Source: Planomicrobium okeanokoites
Lineage (GTDB): Bacteria; Bacillota; Bacilli; Bacillales_A; Planococcaceae
Assembly: GCF_003428875.1 (NCBI RefSeq)
Contig: NZ_QQRS01000001.1
Location: 558,001-622,000, forward strand
Reading direction: 5' to 3'
DNA: 64,000 bases
Of the stretch, positions 56,629 through 64,000 are shown piece by piece (position 1 is the stretch's first letter; every line of letters starts with the position of its first letter). The notes beneath the pieces were generated by a model. The model was not told where the DNA came from, searched no databases, and saw nothing but the letters and a program-made list of their open reading frames with translations. Both the position numbers and the translations under genes were made by a program.

Positions 56629-56912
56629 AGAAAAGCGACAGCGCCCGCTAAGCTCTGAAAGGCATAAGACAGAACAGCGAAGTGGCGATTAGCCACGCAG
56701 CTGGGCTGGCTTATGACCCGAAGAGCTGGGCAGCTGGAGTCTGGACACAAGTAAAGCGGAAGCGACCATGTAGATTCGAAAGGCATAAGACGATCTGGCG
56801 AAGCGGCGTGTTTTCAGCCGCACAGCCAGAGTGGCTTATGATCCGAGAATCTGGTCGCTGGAGTCTGGACAAAGAAAAGCGACAGCGCCCGCTCTGCTTT
56901 AAAAGGCCTTAC
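56629..56912. repeat. Intergenic repeat family B, cluster 2 (two full copies plus one truncated)
   Basis: Units start AGAAAAGCG/AGTAAAGCG at 56629, 56750 and 56873; full units end GGAGTCTGGAC. Unit 2 is the clearest hairpin: AGCGACCA/TGGTCGCT, CATAAG/CTTATG, CTGGC/GCCAG and GCGGC-TGTTTTCA-like loop-GCCGC at the tip (56803-56822). Unit 3 stops after ~40 bases. Same 2.4-unit plan as cluster 1. It lies between cmk and prsW. Confidence 0.8.
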
Positions 56913-56930
56913 TAGCAAAAAATACATAGA

Positions 56931-56953
56931 AAAAAGCCCGAAGACCCCGGGCT
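56931..56953 (-). terminator. Terminator after prsW
   Basis: Minus strand AGCCCG-loop-CGGGCT followed by TTTTT, 21 bases past the prsW stop. Confidence 0.85.
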
Positions 56954-56973
56954 GAATAGTTATGATAATTAAT

Positions 56974-57654
56974 TCATGGCATTTTGGAATTTTGCTGGTG
57001 GTAATGTGATAAGGACAATAAATGGGCCTGCTTCACTTTTCTAAGGCCGAACCACCACAGGAACAGCATAAACGGTGCAGCGCCTGCCAGAAGATTATTA
57101 TTGGACCAGAGGCTTGCGTTGTATAAAAGATGCAGCCCAAACGGTATGAACAATGCCAGGAACAGCCATTTATGCTGAACTCCATCGTGTGAAAATTTGG
57201 CTTTCCCATAATAATATCCCATGACGACGCCAAACAGCGCATGGCTTGAAACGGGAAGCAAAGCTCTGATAAAAGCGATATCAGTCCCGAATTCCAATAG
57301 ATAGAGGATATTTTCAACTGTCGCAAATCCCAGTGAAACACTTGCTCCATAGAGGATCCCATCATAAGGATCTTCAAAATCCACATGTCTGAAAATAGCA
57401 ATCAGTATAACAAGCCATTTAAAAAATTCTTCTATAGTACTGGGGAACAGAATATTGGTCGCCAGTATATTGCTGAATACCTGTTCTTCTTTAAAGACAT
57501 ATTGTAAAAACAGAATCGGAAACGTCAGAACTGCTCCATAGATGAAACTTTGAAACAGCAGTTTGGAAGGCTCCTGTGAAAATTGATCCCGCAAATAGAA
57601 ATAACTGAATAATGCCAGGCTAGGAGCTATCGCTACAGTAAGTAATATTATCAT
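56974..57654 (-). CDS. prsW: PrsW family intramembrane protease
   Basis: 226 residues, about seven TM helices. Conserved acidic/His residues: STIEEFFKW (EExxK), GFATVENILY (E), SSHALFGVVMGY (H) and FGLHLLYNA (H). In B. subtilis PrsW makes the first cut in anti-sigma-W factor RsiW under envelope stress. SD AAAGGAG. sleB/ypeB, next upstream in sporulating Bacillus, are absent. Confidence 0.92.
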   Translation of the reverse strand: MIILLTVAIAPSLALFSYFYLRDQFSQEPSKLLFQSFIYGAVLTFPILFLQYVFKEEQVFSNILATNILFPSTIEEFFKWLVILIAIFRHVDFEDPYDGILYGASVSLGFATVENILYLLEFGTDIAFIRALLPVSSHALFGVVMGYYYGKAKFSHDGVQHKWLFLALFIPFGLHLLYNASLWSNNNLLAGAAPFMLFLWWFGLRKVKQAHLLSLSHYHQQNSKMP

Positions 57655-57685
57655 CGTGATGCTCCTTTGCTCATAGTACTTTCAG

Positions 57686-57699
57686 TATATCACGATATA
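57686..57699 (-). promoter_or_regulatory. Palindrome overlapping the prsW extended -10
   Basis: TATATC-GT-GATATA (6-2-6). Its right half is part of TGATATACT, an extended -10 about 30 bases before the prsW start. It resembles the dynA palindrome at 1823-1836 (core TATC-N-CGATA-like). The operator role is inference. Confidence 0.35.
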
Positions 57700-57735
57700 T
57701 TATGAATTTTTAGCCGCCAGCTGAAATTTAACCAA

Positions 57736-58704
57736 TTATATGGAAAATGTCTGATTATCAATTTTGCCTGCAGACGATAATGCCACCGCCAATTTAATAC
57801 GGGCTTTTTTACTGTCATAATCACTTCCTAAAAATACGCCTTTTGAAAGCAAATCATGGGCACTGCCAGGATAGCCGTAAGAGGGATAGACATTGCCTTC
57901 CTCGGCACTTGTAGTAAGGACAACATATACGCCTTGCTCTACAGCCTGGCTGATCGATTCCACCATAAATGGTGAAACCTGCCCTCGCCCTGCAGCTTCC
58001 AAAACAATGCCTTTCGATCCGCCTTTGACAAGCATATCGACGATGTAGCCATCCTGGCCCGAATGGCATTTCACTATATCCACACGTGGAATACTGTCGA
58101 TTACATTATGTATTTCGCGATAAATGGGCTTTTGGTAAACTCTGACTTTATCATTATCGATGATGCCCAAATAACCATGTCCGAACGAATCGAATCCCTG
58201 CAGATTGCTCGAATGCACTTTTTTCACGTATTTTGCTGAATAGATCCGTTCGTTGAAAACCACTACTGTTCCCACATCGTGAAGCGTTTTGTCCACTGCT
58301 GCATTTATTGAGTTACGCAAATTCGAATAAACATCTGTCCCGACTTCCTCCGGTGCCCGCTGTGAACCAGTCACTACTACCGGACGACTGTCGTCGATAG
58401 TCAGATCCAGAAAAAAAGCGGTTTCTTCAAGCGTGTCTGTACCATGGGTAACCACTACACCACTGACGGAGTCATCCTGAAATTCCTTTTCGACCGCTTT
58501 TTGGATTTTAAGCATTTGTTCGAAGCCAATATGCATACTTGGCAATTGAAATATATCGATTACTTTCACTTCTATATCTAATGGCAGCTGGCATAACTCT
58601 GCCAGTTCCTGACCTGAGATAGCTCCGGATTTCAATAAACCCTTTGAAATTTCACGGGATGCGATTGTGCCTCCCGTCGTGATCAGCGATACTTTTTTCT
58701 TCAT
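57736..58704 (-). CDS. ansA: L-asparaginase (type I-like)
   Basis: 322 residues. Nucleophile loop TTGGTIAS (9-16) and second catalytic block THGTDTLEETA (~87-97) with Thr-Asp and Lys partner in VKCHSG. No signal peptide, so cytoplasmic hydrolysis of asparagine to aspartate and ammonia. SD AAGGAG. 66 bases downstream of ypdA; probably separate or loosely coupled. Confidence 0.93.
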   Translation of the reverse strand: MKKKVSLITTGGTIASREISKGLLKSGAISGQELAELCQLPLDIEVKVIDIFQLPSMHIGFEQMLKIQKAVEKEFQDDSVSGVVVTHGTDTLEETAFFLDLTIDDSRPVVVTGSQRAPEEVGTDVYSNLRNSINAAVDKTLHDVGTVVVFNERIYSAKYVKKVHSSNLQGFDSFGHGYLGIIDNDKVRVYQKPIYREIHNVIDSIPRVDIVKCHSGQDGYIVDMLVKGGSKGIVLEAAGRGQVSPFMVESISQAVEQGVYVVLTTSAEEGNVYPSYGYPGSAHDLLSKGVFLGSDYDSKKARIKLAVALSSAGKIDNQTFSI

Positions 58705-58770
58705 GACCGAATCTCCTTCCGATGCTCTTGCTGCATGCTTACTAATAATTTGTAATTTTCATCCCGAAAC

Positions 58771-59739
58771 CTATTTCAGTCCTTCTCTGCTGCAAATTGC
58801 TGCGGCAATCTGTTCACCATGGAAACGGCCATTTTCAATAAATATTTCATTGGCATTATTTCCGGCAGCTATAACTCCGGCAATGAACAGACCGTCGACT
58901 CCTGTTTCCATGGATTCTTCATCAAATTCAGGTCTGCCGGTCGCTTCATCGATTACAATGCCCATGCTTTTTAAAAATTCATGATCCGGATGATATCCGA
59001 TCATTGCAAAGACAAAATCATTTTTGATGAATACTTTTCTGTCATCTGCGGTCAGTTCTACAGAATCCATTGTAATCCGGTCTACCATCGAATCGAACAG
59101 CATACTGATTTCGCCTTTACGCACCAAACCGTCGAATTCGGGGAGAATCCAAGGTTTGATGCTTTTGGAATAACTGGTGCCATGATAGGAAACTGTCACG
59201 CGGCTGCCCGCTTTGTGTAATTCCAAAGCTGCGTCAACCGCTGAATTTTTACCGCCGATCACTAAAACATCCTGATTGAAATAAGGATGCCCTTCCTTGA
59301 AATAATGCATCACTTTAGGCAGTTCTGCACCTTCGACATCAAGTGTGTTGGGTTGATCGTAATAACCTGTTGCGGCAACAAGATATTTTGACCGATAGAC
59401 GCCCTTGGATGTAGTGATGATAAAATCCCCATCTTTTTCCACCGAAAGAGCCGTTTCATAAGCTCGCACATCCAATCCCGCCATAGTTACGACATTTCGG
59501 TAGTATACAAGGGCCTGATTTCTTCTCGGTTTTCTCTCTTCTGTTATGAATGGGATGCCGCCTATTGAGAGCCGTTCACTGGAACTGAAAAAGGTCTGAT
59601 GAGTCGGATATTGATAAATTGCATTTACGACATTTCCTTTTTCGATGACAATTGTCTGCAGTCCCGCTTTTTTCAATTCAATTGCGGCTGACAGTCCGCA
59701 AGGGCCGCCGCCAATGATTACAACATCTGTATTCTCCAT
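58771..59739 (-). CDS. ypdA: YpdA-family bacillithiol disulphide reductase
   Basis: 322 residues, single-Cys flavin reductase of the thioredoxin-reductase-like fold. FAD loop GGGPCG (10-15) with conserved Cys14, NADPH loop VIGGKNSAVDAA, and late GLFIAGVIAAG. YpdA/Bdr reduces oxidised bacillithiol with NADPH, matching bshA in this window. SD CAGGAG. gudB, the B. subtilis neighbour, is absent. Confidence 0.92.
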   Translation of the reverse strand: MENTDVVIIGGGPCGLSAAIELKKAGLQTIVIEKGNVVNAIYQYPTHQTFFSSSERLSIGGIPFITEERKPRRNQALVYYRNVVTMAGLDVRAYETALSVEKDGDFIITTSKGVYRSKYLVAATGYYDQPNTLDVEGAELPKVMHYFKEGHPYFNQDVLVIGGKNSAVDAALELHKAGSRVTVSYHGTSYSKSIKPWILPEFDGLVRKGEISMLFDSMVDRITMDSVELTADDRKVFIKNDFVFAMIGYHPDHEFLKSMGIVIDEATGRPEFDEESMETGVDGLFIAGVIAAGNNANEIFIENGRFHGEQIAAAICSREGLK

Positions 59740-59794
59740 TTAAGCCAACTCCTGCCTGTTGCATTACTTTACTCCTCTTATAAGCATAGAAGAT

Positions 59795-60577
59795 TTACGT
59801 ATTCTTCGCCACTCGCTGAAAGCCATTGCCTTCTAAAGGTATAAATTCCAAAATGTGATACTGCGCTTCAGCTCCAAGCCGCAACGGAAGCGATGTAGTC
59901 CCATAGCCGTTAGTAACGAGTTGATAGCGTCTGCCAAACTTTCGAAGGGAGCCTTTTTTATAAAGTCCGATTCTCCCTATTCTGATCTGACCTCCGTGTG
60001 TATGCCCGGCCATCATGAACCCAGGGCCTTCTGCTGATTGCAAGTATTTAAAAACAGCCGGCGTATGGGATGCAAAAAGGACGGTATCATCACGTTCAAC
60101 TTTTGAGAAAGCTTTTTTCAGCTTTTCTTCCCTGTCGCTGAAAAAATCAACCCCCACTAATTTCAGGTGCGGATTGTTGAATAATTCCACTGATTCATTA
60201 TCCAGAATAGTCACCTGAAAATGGCCCAGTAATTTCCGCAGATTGCGCTCTCCAACCTCTTCATCGTTATTACCCCAAATAAAAAACACCGGTGAGGCTT
60301 CAGTTAAAATCCGCAAATTATCAGCAGTCCTCTTCATAGGCACACCCCGTTCCGTAAAATCCCCTCCAATCACGACAGCATCCAAAGGATTCGTGATGAA
60401 GTTTTCCGGCAACTTCTTCCGGTGGATGTCTGCGACAAAAAGCAGACGAAAAGGACGGAACCCATGACGGGTTTCCAGTTTGATAATATGTCTTTTCTTA
60501 TGAATCTTATTCGCGTTTCTGTACATGTATAAGAGCAGTGCGGCAGCTGCAAGCCCTGCACGAAAAAGATATTTCAA
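59795..60577 (-). CDS. ypbG: Metallophosphoesterase (YpbG-like)
   Basis: 260 residues from TTG 60577, chosen because GGAGGA lies 9 bases ahead; GTG 60583 is possible. An N-terminal TM anchor (~5-18), then calcineurin-type motifs: FVADIH, VIGGDFTERG, WGNNDEE (GNxD variant), ASHTPAV and AGHTHGGQ. Probable membrane-facing phosphoesterase; substrate unknown. Confidence 0.87.
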   Translation of the reverse strand: MKYLFRAGLAAAALLLYMYRNANKIHKKRHIIKLETRHGFRPFRLLFVADIHRKKLPENFITNPLDAVVIGGDFTERGVPMKRTADNLRILTEASPVFFIWGNNDEEVGERNLRKLLGHFQVTILDNESVELFNNPHLKLVGVDFFSDREEKLKKAFSKVERDDTVLFASHTPAVFKYLQSAEGPGFMMAGHTHGGQIRIGRIGLYKKGSLRKFGRRYQLVTNGYGTTSLPLRLGAEAQYHILEFIPLEGNGFQRVAKNT

Positions 60578-60599
60578 ATGCACCACTCCTCCAATCAAT

Positions 60600-60636
60600 A
60601 AAGGGGCATAAGCAAGTTCTGCTTAAGCCCCTTTTA
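60600..60636 (-). terminator. Terminator after the CBS-domain gene
   Basis: AAAGGGGCATAAGCA-loop-TGCTTAAGCCCCTTT, 15-bp stem with one mismatch, directly past the stop; T run short on the minus strand and better on the plus strand. Confidence 0.7.
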
Positions 60637-60644
60637 TTTTCCTA

Positions 60645-61274
60645 TTAATCTTCTGAAATATCCAGTACACGGAATCCGGATTTTTCAAGTTCTTTTACGA
60701 ATTTATCAACATTGTCTTTTTTGCGGATTTTCAAGACGATTCCCCGTACGACTTTATCGGTTTCATCAAAAGTTACAAGTGAAATGACCGATTCTTTGAA
60801 TTTTTCGATCAGCTCGCCCAGACGACCGATGCGGCCTTCGGATTCGACAGATGTAAATGTGATGCGGTAACCGGATTTCTTCATCCCGAATGCGCTTTGC
60901 AGCTGGTTAACCAGGTCAAAGCGAGTAACGATCCCAAGGAATTCCCCTTCTTCCACAACAGCTATGATCGGGAAATCACTTAGCTCCACTAAAGCTTTTT
61001 CGTAGACATCATCCAGGCTAAGGAAAACATCTTCATTTACCAAAACATCTTTAACTTTTGTTGAACTTATGTACTCTTCCTTGCTTTGTCCTGCATTGAA
61101 GAAAGCCTTATAGGCATGGTACCAAGTGAAGATGCCTTTGAATTTATTGCCTTCCACTACCGGCAAGGCATCGACCGAAAATTTCTCCAGCAAATCCAGG
61201 CCAATCTGCACTGAATCCTCCGGTTTAACAGTATAGCATTTTTCTTTTTTGATCATTGCGCTTTTTACGAACAT
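60645..61274 (-). CDS. CBS-domain pair with C-terminal ACT-like domain
   Basis: 209 residues. Two CBS motifs (about 1-60, 70-125, each ending in a GIFTW/GIVTR segment) and an ACT-like beta-alpha domain (135-205, RITFTSVESEGRIGRL). Same domain order as AcuB, but acuA/acuC are not adjacent, so no function is assigned. Likely binds an adenine nucleotide. SD CAGGAG. Confidence 0.82.
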   Translation of the reverse strand: MFVKSAMIKKEKCYTVKPEDSVQIGLDLLEKFSVDALPVVEGNKFKGIFTWYHAYKAFFNAGQSKEEYISSTKVKDVLVNEDVFLSLDDVYEKALVELSDFPIIAVVEEGEFLGIVTRFDLVNQLQSAFGMKKSGYRITFTSVESEGRIGRLGELIEKFKESVISLVTFDETDKVVRGIVLKIRKKDNVDKFVKELEKSGFRVLDISED

Positions 61275-61334
61275 TTGCCCACTCCTGTCTCATGATATGA
61301 TTTAAGTTTTTACTCAATATAAGAGTACCCTCTA

Positions 61335-62021
61335 TTATGGAAGGATTAACTTCTGTCCTGCATAAATTTCATTCGAACTCAAACCATTAGCTTGTTTGAT
61401 TTTTTCTACAGCAGCTCCAGCTCCTGAAGCTCCATAATTATTCACCGCGATCCGGTACAAAGTTTCGTTGTCTTTTACAATGACCGTTTTCGCTCCAACA
61501 GCATCACTGCCCGCAGGTTCTTCCGGTTCAGGTGTACTTGGTGTTTCCGCTGCAGGCGTTTCCTGTTCTGCAGGCGTTTCACTTTCAGCCGGTTCTTCCG
61601 TTTCTTCAGACGTATCTTCTTTTACGGTGTCATCCTTTTTCTCTTCAGCTGCCGCGTCAGTTTCCTCGGATTTTTCGTCAGCAGCTTCTTCCGTTTCATC
61701 GGCCACATCTTCCTCTGTTTCTTCCGGAACGAGAACTGAGTTTTCTTCAGGTGATGACGTGTTTTCAAAACTTACTTCGTTTTCATTTTCCGCTCCGATC
61801 AAGGTGTCATTCGGCTCATAAACAAAAGCCACATATATCAGGATCGTTACCGGAATCAGGATGAAAATGAAGAACAATGCAGGCAACAAGAGATTTTTCC
61901 GTTTTTGGGTCTTCTGACTGCCTGTTTGTCGATGCGCTCTCCGTGACAGGGTGGAATTGCTATCCGTAATGATTTCCTGGCGATCTTTTTCCAAGGATTC
62001 ACGATAATTTTTTTTGTCCAT
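61335..62021 (-). CDS. ypbE: LysM-domain membrane protein (YpbE-like)
   Basis: 228 residues: basic cytoplasmic N-terminus, TM helix (~45-68), a long linker rich in Glu, Ala, Thr and Pro (~80-178), and a C-terminal LysM (~182-228, DNETLYRIAVNNYG...GQKLILP) that binds peptidoglycan. Type II membrane orientation. Weak SD (TAGGGG). Position next to recS matches B. subtilis ypbE. Confidence 0.88.
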   Translation of the reverse strand: MDKKNYRESLEKDRQEIITDSNSTLSRRAHRQTGSQKTQKRKNLLLPALFFIFILIPVTILIYVAFVYEPNDTLIGAENENEVSFENTSSPEENSVLVPEETEEDVADETEEAADEKSEETDAAAEEKKDDTVKEDTSEETEEPAESETPAEQETPAAETPSTPEPEEPAGSDAVGAKTVIVKDNETLYRIAVNNYGASGAGAAVEKIKQANGLSSNEIYAGQKLILP

Positions 62022-62054
62022 TCATTAATTACCCCTATCTTATCTGATAACTTC

Positions 62055-62083
62055 ATTATGACGAAAAAAGTCCCATTTGTAAA
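62055..62083 (-). promoter_or_regulatory. Promoter of the LysM protein gene
   Basis: -35 TTTACA (62083-62078), a 17-bp spacer and -10 CATAAT (62060-62055), 33 bases before the start. Confidence 0.65.
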
Positions 62084-62101
62084 TGCCATAATAATACATT
62101 A

Positions 62102-63529
62102 TTAACAAGGTAAGATTGCATTCAAGCGGCTTTCCCATGTATCCAATACTTGAATATCCACAGTTTCCCGGTGGGTAAGAAAGTCAGCAAAATTCAGATG
62201 ATCATTGATGCAGCAGTTTTCCGGCTTGATATGCAATTGCTGATCAAAGCATTCCAGCACATATTCTCTAACACAGCTTTCCAAATTGATCAATTTCCTG
62301 ATTTTAGCAGACTGCTTTATTTTTTCATTTTTTTGTTGTGCGATTTGAATAATGGTGTCTTGCTCACTTAAATGATTCTTCCAATAGGAAATCACTCTCA
62401 AAGAAGTTTCTCTTACAATCCCCTGATCGACCAATTGTGCCGGGTCACCTTCATTCTGGTAAACTTCCCTTATTTCATGATTCGTTGGCAAATCATCCAG
62501 GACAAGGTTTGCAAGAAGATCCTCGTCTCCCGCAGCGTACAATAAGGTTGCCAGAGCCGGATCACCATTCCTGCCTGCTCGCCCAACTTCCTGAACATAG
62601 CCTTCTATGGAAGTCGGCACCTGAAAATGGATTACATGGCCAATATCCGGGATATGTACGCCCATTCCAAAAGCATTGGTTGAACAAACCCATTCCAATT
62701 CACCATTCTGAAATTGCTGCTGGACAAAAATCCTGTCCTGATGTTCCATGCCCCCATGATAGAACGCCGTACGGATTCCGGATAGGCTGAGAAGGTTGGA
62801 TAATTCCTGGGATTTTTTCCGTGTACCGGCGTATATGATACCCGGTCCTTTATTGGCTGCCACAAAAGTGGATAGCCACTCCAATTTCTCCTTGCCGTTT
62901 TCAAATTTCTTTATATCATAAGCAATATTTTTCCGGTCCATCGGGTGTGTATAGATAAATGGTTCTGAAAGCTTCAGATACTGTTTGATTTCCTCCGTTA
63001 CTTTAGCAGTGGCAGTGGCGGTCAGCGCCAGAACCCGCGGATGGCCGAGAGCTGGCATAATTTCTGCTATCCTAAGATAATCCGGACGAAAATCAAAGCC
63101 CCATTGTGAAATGCAATGAGCTTCATCAGCAACAAGCAATGAAATGTTCAGTCCCATCAATTTATTTTTGATATAGGGCTGTACCAGCATTTCAGGAGAA
63201 ATAAAAATAAAACGGTAAGTATTCAAGTTGTGCAGAATGTTTGAGCGCTCAGCAGGATCAAGGAAAGAATTGATAGCAGCCACTGATTTTTCCCCCATCT
63301 TTTTCAATTGAGCTACTTGATCTTGCATCAGCGATAAGAGCGGCGAAACAACCAGTACACTTCCTTCCATCAGATGAGCAGGAAGCTGGTAGCACATCGA
63401 TTTGCCCATCCCTGTCGGCAATAAGGCGATTACGTCTTGGCCCCCAAGGATTTTTTCAATCACTTCCTTTTGTCCAGGACGGAAAGACGTAAATCCGTAC
63501 GTATCAAATAATGTTTTTTCCAGATTCAT
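62102..63529 (-). CDS. recS: RecQ-family ATP-dependent DNA helicase RecS (YpbC)
   Basis: 475 residues. Motif 0 FRPGQKE, Walker A LPTGMGKS (37-44), DEAH (135-138), aromatic loop region ISQWGFDFRPDY, motif VI QEVGRAGRNGD, and a zinc site Cys419, Cys427, Cys439, Cys440. It lacks the C-terminal HRDC domain, so it is the short RecS type. Acts with RecJ/RecQ in end resection. ATG overlaps the ypbB stop (ATGA). Confidence 0.93.
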   Translation of the reverse strand: MNLEKTLFDTYGFTSFRPGQKEVIEKILGGQDVIALLPTGMGKSMCYQLPAHLMEGSVLVVSPLLSLMQDQVAQLKKMGEKSVAAINSFLDPAERSNILHNLNTYRFIFISPEMLVQPYIKNKLMGLNISLLVADEAHCISQWGFDFRPDYLRIAEIMPALGHPRVLALTATATAKVTEEIKQYLKLSEPFIYTHPMDRKNIAYDIKKFENGKEKLEWLSTFVAANKGPGIIYAGTRKKSQELSNLLSLSGIRTAFYHGGMEHQDRIFVQQQFQNGELEWVCSTNAFGMGVHIPDIGHVIHFQVPTSIEGYVQEVGRAGRNGDPALATLLYAAGDEDLLANLVLDDLPTNHEIREVYQNEGDPAQLVDQGIVRETSLRVISYWKNHLSEQDTIIQIAQQKNEKIKQSAKIRKLINLESCVREYVLECFDQQLHIKPENCCINDHLNFADFLTHRETVDIQVLDTWESRLNAILPC

Positions 63530-64000
63530 AACGTTTCCCCCTTTGTCGCTAACGCAAGCCGAATTTGGAAGTAACCTGCCTCCGGTATGGCTTCTTTAAT
63601 ATCCCTAAGCCTTTTGGTATTCCGGGAATGGCTGACAGCAATTATCTTGCTGTAGAGACTTCCATCCATAAAAGCAAGAATATCAAACCCTGGGTCATTC
63701 ATTGCCAGCTCTACAAAATGGTCTTCAATCGTACTCGTCTTCAACCCTCTCAAAGCGGCAATTTCTTCAAGGCTTCGGCCATTTCTGAAATAATATTCGG
63801 TCCTTCTTGCAGTTTCCGTCAAAGAAGATTGTTGGATAACACCATCCAACAGTTCACTCATCATAGGAAACTGTCGGGTTTCCAGAACATCCATCCACGC
63901 ATGCAATGTTTCAATCGCTTGCAATTTGATATCAATGACTTCCAATCTTTCTGCGGCTGCTATTTGTTCCCAGGTCAAACCTCCGATTTTAAATCCTGAA
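63526..64000 (-). CDS. ypbB: YpbB family helix-turn-helix protein, C-terminal part; runs off right edge
   Basis: 158 codons visible, open at base 64000. The sequence includes a helix-turn-helix-like block (TEYYFRNGRSLEEIAALRGLKTSTIEDHFVELA) of the DUF4093/HTH_40 type seen at the end of YpbB and RecQ proteins. In B. subtilis ypbB precedes recS and is about 350 residues, so roughly the N-terminal half is outside. A TTG at 63978 with GGAGG directly before it is probably internal. Confidence 0.8.
   Translation of the reverse strand, partial: SGFKIGGLTWEQIAAAERLEVIDIKLQAIETLHAWMDVLETRQFPMMSELLDGVIQQSSLTETARRTEYYFRNGRSLEEIAALRGLKTSTIEDHFVELAMNDPGFDILAFMDGSLYSKIIAVSHSRNTKRLRDIKEAIPEAGYFQIRLALATKGETL

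Overview
This window is a stretch of core chromosome from a low-GC Gram-positive bacterium of the Bacillales. The gene order closely follows the Bacillus subtilis dynA-ypwA-ypvA-ypsC-rnpB-gpsB-mrfBA-recU-ponA-dnaD-asnS-dinG-panCD-birA-cca-bshA-dapB-qcr-aro-hep-hbs-der-cmk-recS segment. Protein style, loss of sporulation loci at otherwise collinear positions (spoIVA, sleB/ypeB, seaA, cotD, ypjB) and palindromic intergenic repeats suggest a non-sporulating member of the Planococcaceae (Planococcus/Planomicrobium-like). That genus call is inference. No phage, plasmid, insertion sequence, CRISPR, tRNA or rRNA gene was recognised. Comparisons with B. subtilis order are from memory.

Layout. 1-7.5 kb: start of a dynamin-like GTPase (runs off the left edge), an SDR dehydrogenase, a lipoprotein, an M32 carboxypeptidase and a DinG-type helicase. 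7.5-13.6 kb: an RNA methyltransferase, RNase P RNA, gpsB and the mrfB-mrfA repair operon with yppE. 13.8-17.5 kb: recU-ponA on the + strand. 17.6-25.8 kb: ypoC, nth, dnaD, asnS, aspB, ypmB, ypmA, dinG. 26.3-32.5 kb: panD, panC, birA, cca, bshA, mgsA, dapB and a MazG-like gene. 32.6-37.6 kb: a YitT-family protein (+), a YugP-like protease, a DUF1405 membrane protein, the qcrABC menaquinol:cytochrome c reductase operon and ypiF. 37.6-44.5 kb: ypiB, ypiA and the aromatic pathway aroC-aroB-aroH-tyrA-aroA. 44.7-50.4 kb: ndk, the menaquinone genes hepS-menG-hepT, mtrB, folE, hbs, yphF, yphE. 50.6-56.6 kb: gpsA, der, fni, ypfD, plsC, cmk. 57-64 kb: prsW, asparaginase, ypdA, metallophosphoesterase, a CBS protein, a LysM protein, recS and the 3' part of ypbB (runs off the right edge). 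All but three protein genes (recU, ponA, the YitT gene) are on the minus strand.

Functional themes: DNA repair and recombination (MrfAB, RecU, Nth, two DinG-family proteins, RecS), cell-wall growth (PonA with GpsB), respiration (menaquinone side chain, menaquinone methylation, bc complex), aromatic amino acids, pantothenate/biotin, and bacillithiol redox (BshA, YpdA).

The less ordinary material is intergenic. One family of ~120 bp long-hairpin repeats occurs as two clusters of 2 full + 1 truncated copies. A second family of 160-235 bp elements with ~30 bp imperfect terminal inverted repeats occurs twice. A 25-bp module is shared, inverted, between one element of each family. There is a structured panC leader that looks like an attenuator, and several palindromes sit on predicted promoters (dynA, gpsB, folE, prsW). 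I did not find a convincing new multi-gene system; the repeats and the panC leader are the best leads.
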